This document shows, in pieces, positions 34,656-42,281 of a stretch of DNA of 64,000 nucleotides (position 1 is the first letter of the stretch; each line of letters begins with the position of its first letter). A program made the position numbers and the translations under genes. Source of the DNA: Actinacidiphila acididurans (GTDB taxonomy: Bacteria > Actinomycetota > Actinomycetes > Streptomycetales > Streptomycetaceae); contig NZ_JADKYB010000011.1 of assembly GCF_016918855.1 (NCBI RefSeq), positions 248,001-312,000 of the forward strand, read 5' to 3'. Under the pieces are notes generated by a model. That model had not been told where the DNA came from, did not search any database, and was given only the letters and a program-made list of their open reading frames with translations.

Positions 34656-35482
34656 CAGTCGGTGAGCAGCCGCTCGCGCAGCACTTCGCGGCGGGCCGGG
34701 GTCAGGTCGAGCGCCTGTTCGAGGTAGCGGTCGGTGGAGCCCCACTTGTCCTCGATGGTGGCGAAGGCCGTCCGCAGGTAGGCGATGCGGGCCTCGAACA
34801 GCGGGCTCAGCAGCTCGCGGATCTCCGGGTCGATCGCCACGCCGGTGCTGCCGTCGCCGCGCACCACCCGGTAGCGGCGGTGCCGGGCGTTGCTCTCCAG
34901 GTAGTCCGCCTCGATCGCCGACCGCTCCACGCCGACCGCCGTCAGCACCAGGGCGATGGAGGTGCCGGCCCGGTCCTTGCCGGCCGCGCAGTGCATCAGG
35001 GCCGGCACCGCCGGGTCGGCCGGGTCGGTCAGCTCCGCCATCATCCGGGCGTGCTCCTCGTTGCGCTCCAGGATCATCCGCCGGTACGCCTCGGTCATCC
35101 GGGCCTCGCCCTTGCCGTCGCCGAGCAGCCCGCGCAGCGTCGCCACGTCGCCGTCCCGGACGGTCCGCCAGAACCCGTCGCCCTGGGCGGGGTCGCTCAG
35201 CGGCAGGTTGAGGTGGCGGGTGCCCGGCAGTTGCGGGTCCGGGCCCTCCAGGGCTATGTCGTCGGAGTTGCGGAAGTCGAAGACCGTGTGCAGGCGCAAG
35301 CCCCCCAGGACGGCGGTGTCCTCGTCGGTGGCGTGGGCCAGGTGCCCGCTGCGGAACAGCACCCCGTACCGCACCCGGCGCCCGTCCGTCGTCGGCAGCC
35401 CTCCGACGTCACGGAAGTTGCGCACACCTGTCAGCTCCGGCTCGGACCCGGCGGCATCGGCCGCCCGCACTTCCTGCGTCAC
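34655..35482 (-). CDS. Tyrosine-protein phosphatase (dual-specificity / PtpB-like)
   Basis: 275 residues. The N-terminal 'LTGVRNFRDVGGLPTTDGRRVRYGVLFRS' is typical of the bacterial Y_phosphatase3/MptpB family. The catalytic loop is 'MHCAAGKDRAGTS', giving the C-x5-R signature with a KDR variant seen in phosphoinositide/tyrosine phosphatases of this family. No signal peptide is present, so it is cytoplasmic unless exported otherwise. The GTG start has GAGGAG about 6 nt upstream. It is divergent from the SGNH hydrolase gene, and the substrate is unknown. Confidence 0.88.
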   Translation of the reverse strand: MTQEVRAADAAGSEPELTGVRNFRDVGGLPTTDGRRVRYGVLFRSGHLAHATDEDTAVLGGLRLHTVFDFRNSDDIALEGPDPQLPGTRHLNLPLSDPAQGDGFWRTVRDGDVATLRGLLGDGKGEARMTEAYRRMILERNEEHARMMAELTDPADPAVPALMHCAAGKDRAGTSIALVLTAVGVERSAIEADYLESNARHRRYRVVRGDGSTGVAIDPEIRELLSPLFEARIAYLRTAFATIEDKWGSTDRYLEQALDLTPARREVLRERLLTD

Positions 35483-35701
35483 CTGCGCTCCTCGTTCGCA
35501 TCGGCCCCCGGAATCCACGCAGGTTCCGGGGCGCGTCGGGCCCGTCGCCGGGCACTGCCGACGATACGGCAGGCCAGGTCGCCGTACCGGCGCTCGGACC
35601 GCTCCGCCCGACCGCCGTGTGATCCGGTGGGATGAATCACGCCGCGGCGACACCTCCCTACGGTCGCGTAGGTCGGGGGGCGAGGAGAACAATGGTCCGA
35701 T

Positions 35702-36610
35702 GTGGCTGACGACTCTCGACACGGCAGGCGGCAGGGCGGAAACGGGCGCGACGAAGCCGCCGACGACAGCGCGCTCCTGACGGGCCCGGGGCTCGCCCCG
35801 CACCTCCGGCCCGTGCCGCCCGCACCAGGGGCGTACGCCTCGTACATCGCCGTGGGGGACAGCTTCACCGAGGGTGTCGGGGATCCGGGTCCGGACGGGG
35901 CCTTCCTGGGCTGGGCGGACCGGCTGGCGGCCCTGCTGGCCGACCGGCAGGCCCGGGCCGGCGGCGGGTTCCGCTACGCCAACCTCGCCGTCCGCGGCCG
36001 GCTGCTGGACCGGATCGTGGCCGAGCAGGTGCCGCGGGCCGTCGAACTCGCTCCCGACCTGGTGACCTTCTGCGCCGGCGGCAACGACATCCTGCGCCCG
36101 GGCAGCGACCCCGACGCGATCGCACGGCGGTTCGAGGCCGCGGTCGCCGAACTCAGCGCCGCGGTGGGTACCGTTCTGGTGTGCACCGGTTTCGACACCC
36201 GCGGAGTGCCCGTCCTGCGTCACCTGCGCGGCCGGATCGCCACGTACACCGCCCACGTACGGGCCATCGCCGACCAGTACGACTGTCCCGTGCTCGACCT
36301 GTGGTCACTGCGTGCCGTACAGGACCCGCGGGCCTGGGGCGAGGACCGGCTGCACCTGTCGCCCGACGGCCACGCCCGGGTCGCGCTGCGGGCCGCCCAG
36401 GTGCTGGGCCTGGAGGTCGGCGGGGAGGGGGAGCCGGCCTGGCCGCCGTTGATCCGCAAGGCGCCGGCGCAGGTGCGCCGGGACAACATCCACTGGGCCC
36501 GCGAATACCTGGTGCCCTGGATCGGCCGGCGGCTGCGCGGCGAGTCGTCGGGCGATCACGTCCTGCCGAAGCGGCCGGAGCTGCTGCCGCTGGAGAAGTC
36601 GGCGTCCTAG
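35702..36610 (+). CDS. SGNH/GDSL-family hydrolase
   Basis: 302 residues. Block I Ser in 'AVGDSFTEG', block II Gly in 'NLAVRGRLLD', block III Asn in 'CAGGNDIL', and block V Asp/His in 'DRLHLSPDGH' are all present, so an active esterase or deacylase is expected. There is no signal peptide; the N-terminus is polar, so it is intracellular. The start is a GTG with GAGGAG about 15 nt upstream, which is distant. A nearby ATG (35693) reads only five codons and is ignored. The natural ester is unknown. Confidence 0.88.
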   Translation: MADDSRHGRRQGGNGRDEAADDSALLTGPGLAPHLRPVPPAPGAYASYIAVGDSFTEGVGDPGPDGAFLGWADRLAALLADRQARAGGGFRYANLAVRGRLLDRIVAEQVPRAVELAPDLVTFCAGGNDILRPGSDPDAIARRFEAAVAELSAAVGTVLVCTGFDTRGVPVLRHLRGRIATYTAHVRAIADQYDCPVLDLWSLRAVQDPRAWGEDRLHLSPDGHARVALRAAQVLGLEVGGEGEPAWPPLIRKAPAQVRRDNIHWAREYLVPWIGRRLRGESSGDHVLPKRPELLPLEKSAS

Positions 36611-36612
36611 CA

Positions 36613-36652
36613 CGGGGCTTGGAAGCCGGTGCGCCGGAAGCGGGAGCCCCGG
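36613..36652. terminator. Possible hairpin between convergent genes
   Basis: CGGGGCT (36613-36619) pairs with AGCCCCG (36645-36651), with further imperfect pairing inside. It lies directly after the SGNH hydrolase stop and before the end of the convergent RsbW-like gene. Moderate support only. Confidence 0.45.
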
Positions 36653-36656
36653 AAAA

Positions 36657-37118
36657 TCAATGGGGCGCGCGGTGCACGGCCAGTTCGGCCCACACCACGC
36701 GCCCCGTGCCGTCGTCGGCCGGATCCGAACCCCAGGCCACCGAGAGCACGCTCACCAGGAGCAGCCCTCTGCCGCCTTCCTCATCGGCCTCGGCGGCACA
36801 CGGTACGGGGACCCCCGTGCCACGGCCCTGGTCGGTGACCTCGAGCCGCACGACCGTACCGCTGTCGTGCACGACGCAGGTGATCTTCTCGCTGTCCGTG
36901 TGCCGGACCGCGTTCGTGAACAGCTCCGTCACCACCAGACCCGCGTCGTCCCGCAGTTCCGGGTCGACGCCCCATTCCCCGAGGCGCGCGCGGACCCGCC
37001 CGCGGGCGTCGGCCACGGACGCGCTCAGCGCGGGCAGCCGGAACTCGTCGCGGCGGCAGGGGTCGCCGACGCCGGCACAGCACTCGTGTCTGAGGAGGGC
37101 GCCAGGTGAAAGAGCCAC
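36657..37118 (-). CDS. RsbW-like ATP-binding regulatory protein (HATPase_c_2)
   Basis: 153 residues from the GTG at 37118; a TTG at 37154 would add 12 residues. GHKL ATPase motifs: N-box 'AGLVVTELFTNAVRHT', G1 'LEVTDQGRGTG', G2 'EGGRGLLLVSVLSVAWG'. In streptomycetes such ATPases often neighbour XRE/DUF397 gene pairs, as here, where it is divergent from them across a 15-bp palindrome. It is probably an anti-sigma-type kinase or partner of the XRE regulator. 'RHECCAGVGDPCRR' gives three cysteines near the N-terminus, of unknown meaning. Confidence 0.82.
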   Translation of the reverse strand: MALSPGALLRHECCAGVGDPCRRDEFRLPALSASVADARGRVRARLGEWGVDPELRDDAGLVVTELFTNAVRHTDSEKITCVVHDSGTVVRLEVTDQGRGTGVPVPCAAEADEEGGRGLLLVSVLSVAWGSDPADDGTGRVVWAELAVHRAPH

Positions 37119-37161
37119 GCTGTCATCATGAGGCCTGTACCTGACACGAGGCAAGGTCCGA

Positions 37162-37176
37162 TCTGTAATTTACAGA
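37162..37176. promoter_or_regulatory. Perfect 15-bp palindrome (candidate operator)
   Basis: TCTGTAATTTACAGA is a perfect inverted repeat around a central T. It is very A/T-rich for this genome and sits between the divergent RsbW-like and XRE genes, 80 nt before the XRE start. It is the natural candidate for autoregulation by the XRE protein; this is inference. Confidence 0.6.
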
Positions 37177-37256
37177 ATCAGCAGGTACACGCTGTCGCAG
37201 TCGCTGAGGGCATGCCACACTTCGTACCAGTCACAGTGGTTGGAGGATGAGTCGAC

Positions 37257-38123
37257 GTGATGGACCCCCGGCCGGGCGGAGCTCCGACCGTCCTGCGCAT
37301 GGTGCTGGGAAAACGCCTCCAAGATCTCCGCGAGCGAGCCGGACTCAGCTATGAGGAGGCCGGTCGTGCGCTCGATGTGACGCACGCCACGATCCGGCGT
37401 ATGGAGCGGGCCGAAGTGGGCCTCAAGCTCCCCTACGTCGAGAAGCTGCTCAACACCTACGGGATCACCGCTCCGGAAGAGATCGGAGGTTTCCTCGCCC
37501 TCGCCCGGGAAGCCAACCGTCCCGGATGGTGGCACAGCTTCCGTGACGTGCTCCCCGACTGGTTCAGCGCCTTTGTGAGCCTGGAGGGCGAGGCCGCCAT
37601 CATCCGCGCCTACGAACCGCACTACGTACCAGGTCTGCTGCAGACCCCGGCGTACGCGCACGCCGTGCTGCGCGCCGGGCAGCCCAATGCCCCGGCCGAG
37701 GAGATCGAGCGGCTGGTGGACCTGCGCACCGAACGACAGGCACTCCTCGACCGCGACGCCTCGCCGCTGCTGTGGGTCGTGGTCGACGAGACCGTGCTGC
37801 GCCGCCCGATCGGCGGCCGCGAGGTCATGCACGAGCAGATCACCGCCCTGATGGAGGCCACCGAGCGCCCCAACGTGCGGCTGCAGGTGATGCCCTTCGC
37901 CGCCGGCCCGCACCCGGCGATGTACGGGCCGTTCCACATCTTCCGGTTCCAGCTCCAGGAACTCCCGGACATCGCCTACACCGAAAGCCTGGTCGGAGGC
38001 GCCTACTTCGACGACCGGGACGACGTGTCGGCGTTCCTCGAAGCGCTCGACCGGATGAGCGCGCAGGCATCGCCCGCACAGAGCACCAAGGCCATCCTCG
38101 ATGGCATGCGCAAGGAGATCTGA
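37257..38123 (+). CDS. XRE-family regulator with DUF5753 domain
   Basis: 288 residues. The helix-turn-helix (about 15-70) reads 'LGKRLQDLRERAGLSYEEAGRALDVTHATIRRME'. The C-terminal DUF5753 region includes 'WFSAFVSLEGEAAIIRAYEPHYVPGLLQTPAYA' and 'PNVRLQVMPFAAGPHPAMYGPF' segments. These proteins pair with a DUF397 protein encoded just downstream, as here (3-nt gap), and act in development or metabolite control (BldB/WhiJ-like systems). GGAGG lies 10 nt before the GTG; an ATG one codon later is also possible. Confidence 0.9.
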   Translation: MMDPRPGGAPTVLRMVLGKRLQDLRERAGLSYEEAGRALDVTHATIRRMERAEVGLKLPYVEKLLNTYGITAPEEIGGFLALAREANRPGWWHSFRDVLPDWFSAFVSLEGEAAIIRAYEPHYVPGLLQTPAYAHAVLRAGQPNAPAEEIERLVDLRTERQALLDRDASPLLWVVVDETVLRRPIGGREVMHEQITALMEATERPNVRLQVMPFAAGPHPAMYGPFHIFRFQLQELPDIAYTESLVGGAYFDDRDDVSAFLEALDRMSAQASPAQSTKAILDGMRKEI

Positions 38124-38126
38124 ACC

Positions 38127-38432
38127 ATGGATCGCATCGGCAACGACGAGATATACGCGGACATTTACGGCTACGAACAGCGTTACGACCCACCCTTCGA
38201 CGGTATTTACAATGGGATGCCGGCCGCCGAACTCGGGGCGGACGGCTGGCGGAAGCCGTGGAGCGGTGGCAACGGCGGCTCGTGCGTCGAGGCCAAGAAG
38301 CTCAACGACGGGCGGGTGGCGCTGCGTCAGTCCACCGATCCCGACGGCCCCGCGCTGATCTACACCAACCACGAGATCACCACGTTCATCGAGGGCGCCA
38401 AGGCGGGCCAGGCGGACTTCCTGCTCGGATGA
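38127..38432 (+). CDS. DUF397-domain protein (partner of XRE regulator)
   Basis: 101 residues. The DUF397 core runs from about 40 to 97: 'WRKPWSGGNGGSCVEAKKL', 'VALRQSTDPDGPALIYT', 'FIEGAKAGQADFLLG'. The first 35 residues are acidic, rich in tyrosine and not conserved in the family. WhiJ/BldB-type partners of this kind modulate the XRE protein. GGAG lies 9 nt upstream of the ATG, and the gene is coupled to the XRE gene. Confidence 0.88.
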   Translation: MDRIGNDEIYADIYGYEQRYDPPFDGIYNGMPAAELGADGWRKPWSGGNGGSCVEAKKLNDGRVALRQSTDPDGPALIYTNHEITTFIEGAKAGQADFLLG

Positions 38433-38452
38433 ACGTGATCTGCTCCATGTAC

Positions 38453-38530
38453 CACGCACGACCGCACCACGCACGACCGGACCCCGCACGAATGCACGGC
38501 GCACGAATGCACGGCACACGAACGCACCGC
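38453..38530. repeat. Tandem repeat, 15-bp unit
   Basis: CGCACGAATGCACGG occurs twice head to tail (38485-38499, 38500-38514), flanked by degenerate copies (CACGCACGACCG at 38453 and near 38467, CACACGAACGCACC at 38515). It lies in the 142-bp gap between the DUF397 gene and the first DUF574 methyltransferase gene, where a promoter could lie. Confidence 0.75.
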
Positions 38531-38574
38531 CCCGTACCACCGCAGAACGATGTTTCCGCTGAGAAGAGGACCGC

Positions 38575-39399
38575 GTGACCGACCAGGGATTCCCCGCGGA
38601 GGAGATAGACACGAGCCGGCCGCATCCGGCTCGCATGTACGACTATTTCCTGGGCGGCCGCGACAACTACGAGGTCGACCGCGAGGCCGCCCATCGGGTG
38701 TTGGAGGTCGTGCCCGACGTGGTGGACGGGGCCCGGGCCAACCGGGAGTTCCTGCGCCGGGCGGTGCGTTACCTCGCGCACAGCGGGATCCGCCAGATCA
38801 TCGACATCGGCACGGGCATCCCGACATCGCCGAACACCCACGAGATCGCCCACGAGGTCTCGCGCGACGTCCGGGTCGCCTACATCGACAACGACCCGAT
38901 CGTGGCCCGGCACGCCGACGCGCGGCTGCTCGGCACCGGCAACACGGGCTTCTTCCTCGGCGACATGCGCGACCCGAGCAGCATCCTGGAGCACCCCACC
39001 ATCGACCGGCTGATCGACGTGAAGGAGCCGATCGCGCTGCTCCTGGTGTCGGTGCTGCACTTCGTGCCGGACGACGAGGACCCGGCGGGCATGATCGCCG
39101 CCTACCGGGACGCCCTGCCGGCCGGCAGCCTCCTGGTGCTCTCGCACGCCACCGCCGACTTCCACCAGGACGTGGCCGCTGACGTCCTGGAGGTCTACAA
39201 GAAGGCCACCGCGAGCCTGACCGCCCGCACCCACGCCGAGGTGCTGGCCCTCTTCGACGGCTTCGAACTGGTGGAACCCGGGCTGGTCCAGGTGCCGCTG
39301 TGGCGCCCGGACGGCCCGGCGCCCTCCGAGGAGTACCTGCGCAAGGTCGGCGTGTACGGCGGCATCGGCCGGCTGGCCGGGGCAGAGGGCACGGCATGA
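38575..39399 (+). CDS. SAM-dependent methyltransferase, DUF574 family (first copy)
   Basis: 274 residues. The family start 'PAEEIDTSRPHPARMYDYFLGG' and the SAM-binding 'IRQIIDIGTGIPTSPNTHEIA' with 'VAYIDNDPIVARHADA' are clear. These proteins are abundant in streptomycetes, usually next to XRE/DUF397 genes, and their substrates are unknown. AGAGGA lies 4 nt before the GTG. It overlaps its paralogue by 4 nt (ATGA), and the two proteins align along their whole length, so this is a tandem duplication. Confidence 0.9.
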   Translation: MTDQGFPAEEIDTSRPHPARMYDYFLGGRDNYEVDREAAHRVLEVVPDVVDGARANREFLRRAVRYLAHSGIRQIIDIGTGIPTSPNTHEIAHEVSRDVRVAYIDNDPIVARHADARLLGTGNTGFFLGDMRDPSSILEHPTIDRLIDVKEPIALLLVSVLHFVPDDEDPAGMIAAYRDALPAGSLLVLSHATADFHQDVAADVLEVYKKATASLTARTHAEVLALFDGFELVEPGLVQVPLWRPDGPAPSEEYLRKVGVYGGIGRLAGAEGTA

Positions 39400-40202
39400 C
39401 CGACCAGAGCTTCAGCCCCGAGCAGATCGACACCAGCAAGCCGCACCCGGCCCGGATGTACGACTTCTACCTCGGCGGCTGGGACAACTACGAGGTCGAC
39501 CGGGAGGCCGCCCAGCGGGTCGTGGACGTGCTGCCGGACATCATCCCGGCGGCCCGGGCCAACCGCGACTTCCTGGGCCGCGCGGTCCGGTACCTGGCCG
39601 GCACCGGGATCCGGCAGTTCATCGACATCGGCACCGGCATCCCGACCTCGCCGAACACCCACGAGATCGCCCAGTCCGTCTCCCCGGACGTCCGGGTCGC
39701 CTACATCGACAACGACCCGATCGTCTCGGCGCACGCCGGCGCCAAGCTCATCGGGGCCGGGCAGACCGGCTTCTTCCTGGGCGACGTCCGCGACCCGGCG
39801 AGCATCCTGGAACACCCCACCATCGGCAAGCTGATCGACTTCGACCAGCCGGTGGGGCTCATGCTGGTGGCCGTACTCCACTTCGTCACCGACGACGAAG
39901 GACCGGCGCGGATCGTCGCGACCCTGCGCGACGCCCTGCCGTCCGGCAGCCACCTGGTGCTCTCGCACGCCACCGCGGACTTCCACGGCGAACTCCTGCC
40001 GGAGGTCTTCAAGGTGTACCAGCGGGCGACGGCGACCCTCAACACCCGGCCGTACCAGGAGGTGCTGACCCTCTTCGACGGCTTCGAGATGCTGGAGCCC
40101 GGCCTGGTCCAGGTGCCCGCCTGGCGGCCGGAGGGCGAGGGTCCCACCCCCGAGGAGGTTCGTCGGGTGGGCTTCTACGGGGCGGTCGCCCGCAAGCCCT
40201 GA
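39396..40202 (+). CDS. SAM-dependent methyltransferase, DUF574 family (second copy)
   Basis: 268 residues, paralogue of the preceding gene. It has the same 'QIDTSKPHPARMYDFYLGG' start, 'FIDIGTGIPTSPNTHEIAQ' SAM loop and 'VLSHATADFH' segment. The two diverge mainly in the C-terminal third (for example 'VYQRATATLNTRPYQEV' here against 'VYKKATASLTARTHAEV'), which may set different substrates. It is translationally coupled to the first copy. A strong hairpin follows. Confidence 0.9.
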   Translation: MTDQSFSPEQIDTSKPHPARMYDFYLGGWDNYEVDREAAQRVVDVLPDIIPAARANRDFLGRAVRYLAGTGIRQFIDIGTGIPTSPNTHEIAQSVSPDVRVAYIDNDPIVSAHAGAKLIGAGQTGFFLGDVRDPASILEHPTIGKLIDFDQPVGLMLVAVLHFVTDDEGPARIVATLRDALPSGSHLVLSHATADFHGELLPEVFKVYQRATATLNTRPYQEVLTLFDGFEMLEPGLVQVPAWRPEGEGPTPEEVRRVGFYGAVARKP

Positions 40203-40238
40203 CCGCCGCCGGGGCCGGTCCCGGCACCGTACGTCGAA

Positions 40239-40267
40239 GGGGCCGGCCTCAGTCGGAGGCCGGCCCC
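40239..40267. terminator. Bidirectional hairpin terminator
   Basis: Perfect 12-bp stem GGGGCCGGCCTC / GAGGCCGGCCCC with a 5-nt loop between convergent genes. It overlaps the stop codon and last codons of the GNAT gene. Confidence 0.85.
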
Positions 40268-40731
40268 ACCCGTACCTCCATCAGCGGCAGCGTGCGGCCC
40301 GGGATCGAACCGGACGGCACCCGGCCGACCGTGACGGCTCCCATCGCCCGGTAGAAGGGCTCGGCGTTGGGATCCGCGTCGACCGACAGCCGGGTGAAGC
40401 CGATCGCCGCGGCGGCCGTCAGCACGTGCTCGTACAGCAGGCGGCCGGTGCCGCGGCCGATCAGGCCCGGGTCCACGAAGAGCATCCCCAGTGCGCCGTC
40501 CGGCGGTTCGCCCTCCAGGGTGGCGAACCCCACCGGGCGGCCGTCGAGTTCGGCCACCACCGTGCGGCGGGCGGTGATCTCGTGCTCGGCCAGGGTGAGT
40601 TCGTCCCGGCAGTCGGCGAGGAACTTCTCGTCGTACCCCCAGTGCCCCTTGGACCGCAGGGCCAGCGCGCTCAGCTCCGCGGCCTCGCGCGGCAGCCCGG
40701 CCCGCAGCCGCGGCCGCCCGGGCCCGCTCAC
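40249..40731 (-). CDS. GNAT-family N-acetyltransferase
   Basis: 160 residues with the GNAT core: 'RTVVAELDGRPVGFATLE' (beta2-beta3), 'LGMLFVDPGLIGRGTGRLLYEHVLTAA' holding the acetyl-CoA pyrophosphate loop (R/Q-x2-G-x-G/A form), and 'LSVDADPNAEPFYRAMG' at the C-terminus. The acceptor is unknown. The GTG overlaps the upstream saccharopine-dehydrogenase-like gene by 4 nt (GTGA), so the two are co-translated. Confidence 0.88.
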   Translation of the reverse strand: MSGPGRPRLRAGLPREAAELSALALRSKGHWGYDEKFLADCRDELTLAEHEITARRTVVAELDGRPVGFATLEGEPPDGALGMLFVDPGLIGRGTGRLLYEHVLTAAAAIGFTRLSVDADPNAEPFYRAMGAVTVGRVPSGSIPGRTLPLMEVRVGPASD

Positions 40732-41753
40732 CGCAGCGCCGCCATGGTCACCGTCACCTCGTCGAGGGTACCCGCGAACCGCGCGCCCAGGGCCAGCGAG
40801 GGCGTCTGGAAGCCCGCCGGCAGCTCCGGCAGCCGCTCCACGATCCGCAGCACCGAATCCGCCGTCAGGCGGTACGGGTTGGGGCCGGTGAGGGTCGCCG
40901 TCACCGTGTTGCCCGCCGCGTCCCGGGCCCGCCCCCACACCTCGCACCGGGAGGCGTTCAGGGTCCGCTCGCCGGGCCCCCGCACCAGCTTGCCCGCCGC
41001 CCCCGACAGCGCCCCGCGCAGCGGCCCGACCCGCAGCACCCGGCTCGCGGCGACCGCTGGAGCGGGCAGCGCGGTGTACGTGGTGATGTCCGGGATCCCC
41101 GTCGAGTGGTACGCGGTGCTCACGTCGCCCCACGGCACCGACACGACGGTCCGCGCGCCCGAGGGGAACGCCGCCCGGACCCGGCGCGAGCCCACCGGCA
41201 CGGTGCGGATCTCCCCGCCGGCCCGGATCCGCCCCTCGGAGGCGCCCTCCAGCGCGGTGCGCGCCGACCCGGGGCTGGCCCCGCCGCCGGCCAGGAACGC
41301 CAGGTCGAGCTGGGTGGCGTCGGGCAGCCGCTCGGCCAGCAGCGCGGCCAGGCAGTCGGTGGCCACCACGTCGAAGCCCGCACCGGGCAGCAGGGTGATG
41401 CCGGCCTGCCGGGCCCGCCCGCCGAGCGCGTGCAGCGCCTCGAAGACATCGATCTCACCGGTGATGTCCAGGTAGTGCGTGCCGGTGTCGATGCAGGCGG
41501 TCGCCATCGGCACCGCGGTACGGGTGAACGGCCCGGCGCAGTGCGCCACCGCCGTCACGCCCTTGAGCCCGCGGCGCACGGCCGCCGGGTCGTCGAGCGG
41601 GAACACCCGGTGCTCCAGGCCGAGTTCGGCGGCAAGCGGAACCAGCTTGGCGGAGCTGCGCCCGGCCAGCACCGGACGCAGGCCCTGAGCGGTGGCGCGG
41701 CGGGCGATCAGGCGGCCGGCGTAGCCGGTGGCGCCGTACAGCAGCCAGGTCAT
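40728..41753 (-). CDS. Saccharopine dehydrogenase-like NAD(P)-binding protein
   Basis: 341 residues. N-terminal Rossmann motif 'LLYGATGYAGRLIARRA', then 'PVLAGRSSAKLVPLAAELG', 'VAHCAGPFTRTAVPMATACIDTGTHYLDITGE' in segments, and 'LLPGAGFDVVATDCLAALLA'. This matches the saccharopine dehydrogenase-like oxidoreductase/trans-acting enoyl reductase group, whose actinobacterial members act in lipid or unknown metabolism; it is not a lysine-pathway enzyme by context. AGGAG lies 9 nt upstream of the ATG, which was preferred over longer forms. Confidence 0.85.
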   Translation of the reverse strand: MTWLLYGATGYAGRLIARRATAQGLRPVLAGRSSAKLVPLAAELGLEHRVFPLDDPAAVRRGLKGVTAVAHCAGPFTRTAVPMATACIDTGTHYLDITGEIDVFEALHALGGRARQAGITLLPGAGFDVVATDCLAALLAERLPDATQLDLAFLAGGGASPGSARTALEGASEGRIRAGGEIRTVPVGSRRVRAAFPSGARTVVSVPWGDVSTAYHSTGIPDITTYTALPAPAVAASRVLRVGPLRGALSGAAGKLVRGPGERTLNASRCEVWGRARDAAGNTVTATLTGPNPYRLTADSVLRIVERLPELPAGFQTPSLALGARFAGTLDEVTVTMAALR

Positions 41754-41857
41754 CGGTGTGCAGCTCCTCATCGGCGGGATGACCGGAACCGTACACGCGC
41801 TGTCCGACGGCGCGTTATCGGGTGGGCGCGGGCGGTCCGGCATGCCACGCTGGTGCC

Positions 41858-42160
41858 ATGACCGACCCCGAACACGAGGCCGCCGCCACGGCGACGGCCC
41901 CCGTCTCCCCGGCCGCCGCGGATTCCGCCCTCCCGGACCCCGCGGAGCCCCACTCCTCCCCGGCCGACGCTCCGGCCGAGGCCGCCGACGCCCCCGAGGA
42001 GGGCGCGAACGACGTCAAACGCAAATTCCGCGAGGCCCTGGCCCGCAAACAGGGCGGCCGCCGCGGCTCGGGTGCCGCCGGCCCGCACGACCCTTCCAAG
42101 ATCCACGGCGCTCAGGGCCGCGCCGGCGGTCCCCGCGAATTCCGCCGCAAGAGCGGATAG
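41858..42160 (+). CDS. Small DUF5302-type protein
   Basis: 100 residues. The first 60 are acidic and rich in Ala, Pro and Glu. The C-terminal third is basic and conserved in Streptomyces small proteins: '[15 protein letters not shown]' then '[14 protein letters not shown]' and 'REFRRKSG' at the very end. Function is unknown; the charge pattern suggests nucleic-acid or protein contact. The ATG lacks a good ribosome site. Family assignment is from memory of the C-terminal motif. Confidence 0.75.
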   Translation: MTDPEHEAAATATAPVSPAAADSALPDPAEPHSSPADAPAEAADAPEEGANDVKRKFREALARKQGGRRGSGAAGPHDPSKIHGAQGRAGGPREFRRKSG

Positions 42161-42178
42161 CCGCGCTCGCGGTACGTT

Positions 42179-42213
42179 CCCGGTTGCCGCGGGCGGGCCC
42201 CGCGGCAACCGGG
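42179..42213. terminator. Strong hairpin terminator
   Basis: Perfect 15-bp stem (CCCGGTTGCCGCGGG-type arms at 42179-42193 and 42199-42213, counting the outer C-G pair) around a 5-nt loop, 18 nt after the DUF5302-type stop. Confidence 0.8.
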
Positions 42214-42281
42214 GGAGCGGACTCCTGCGCGTCACCGACACCCGGGCGCGGAACGGGCAGGTCCGGCGTAGGGTCGGGACG

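Noticed and set aside
38453-38530. CRISPR-like array
   Set aside because: Units are 15 bp, adjacent without spacers, and degenerate; an ordinary tandem repeat.
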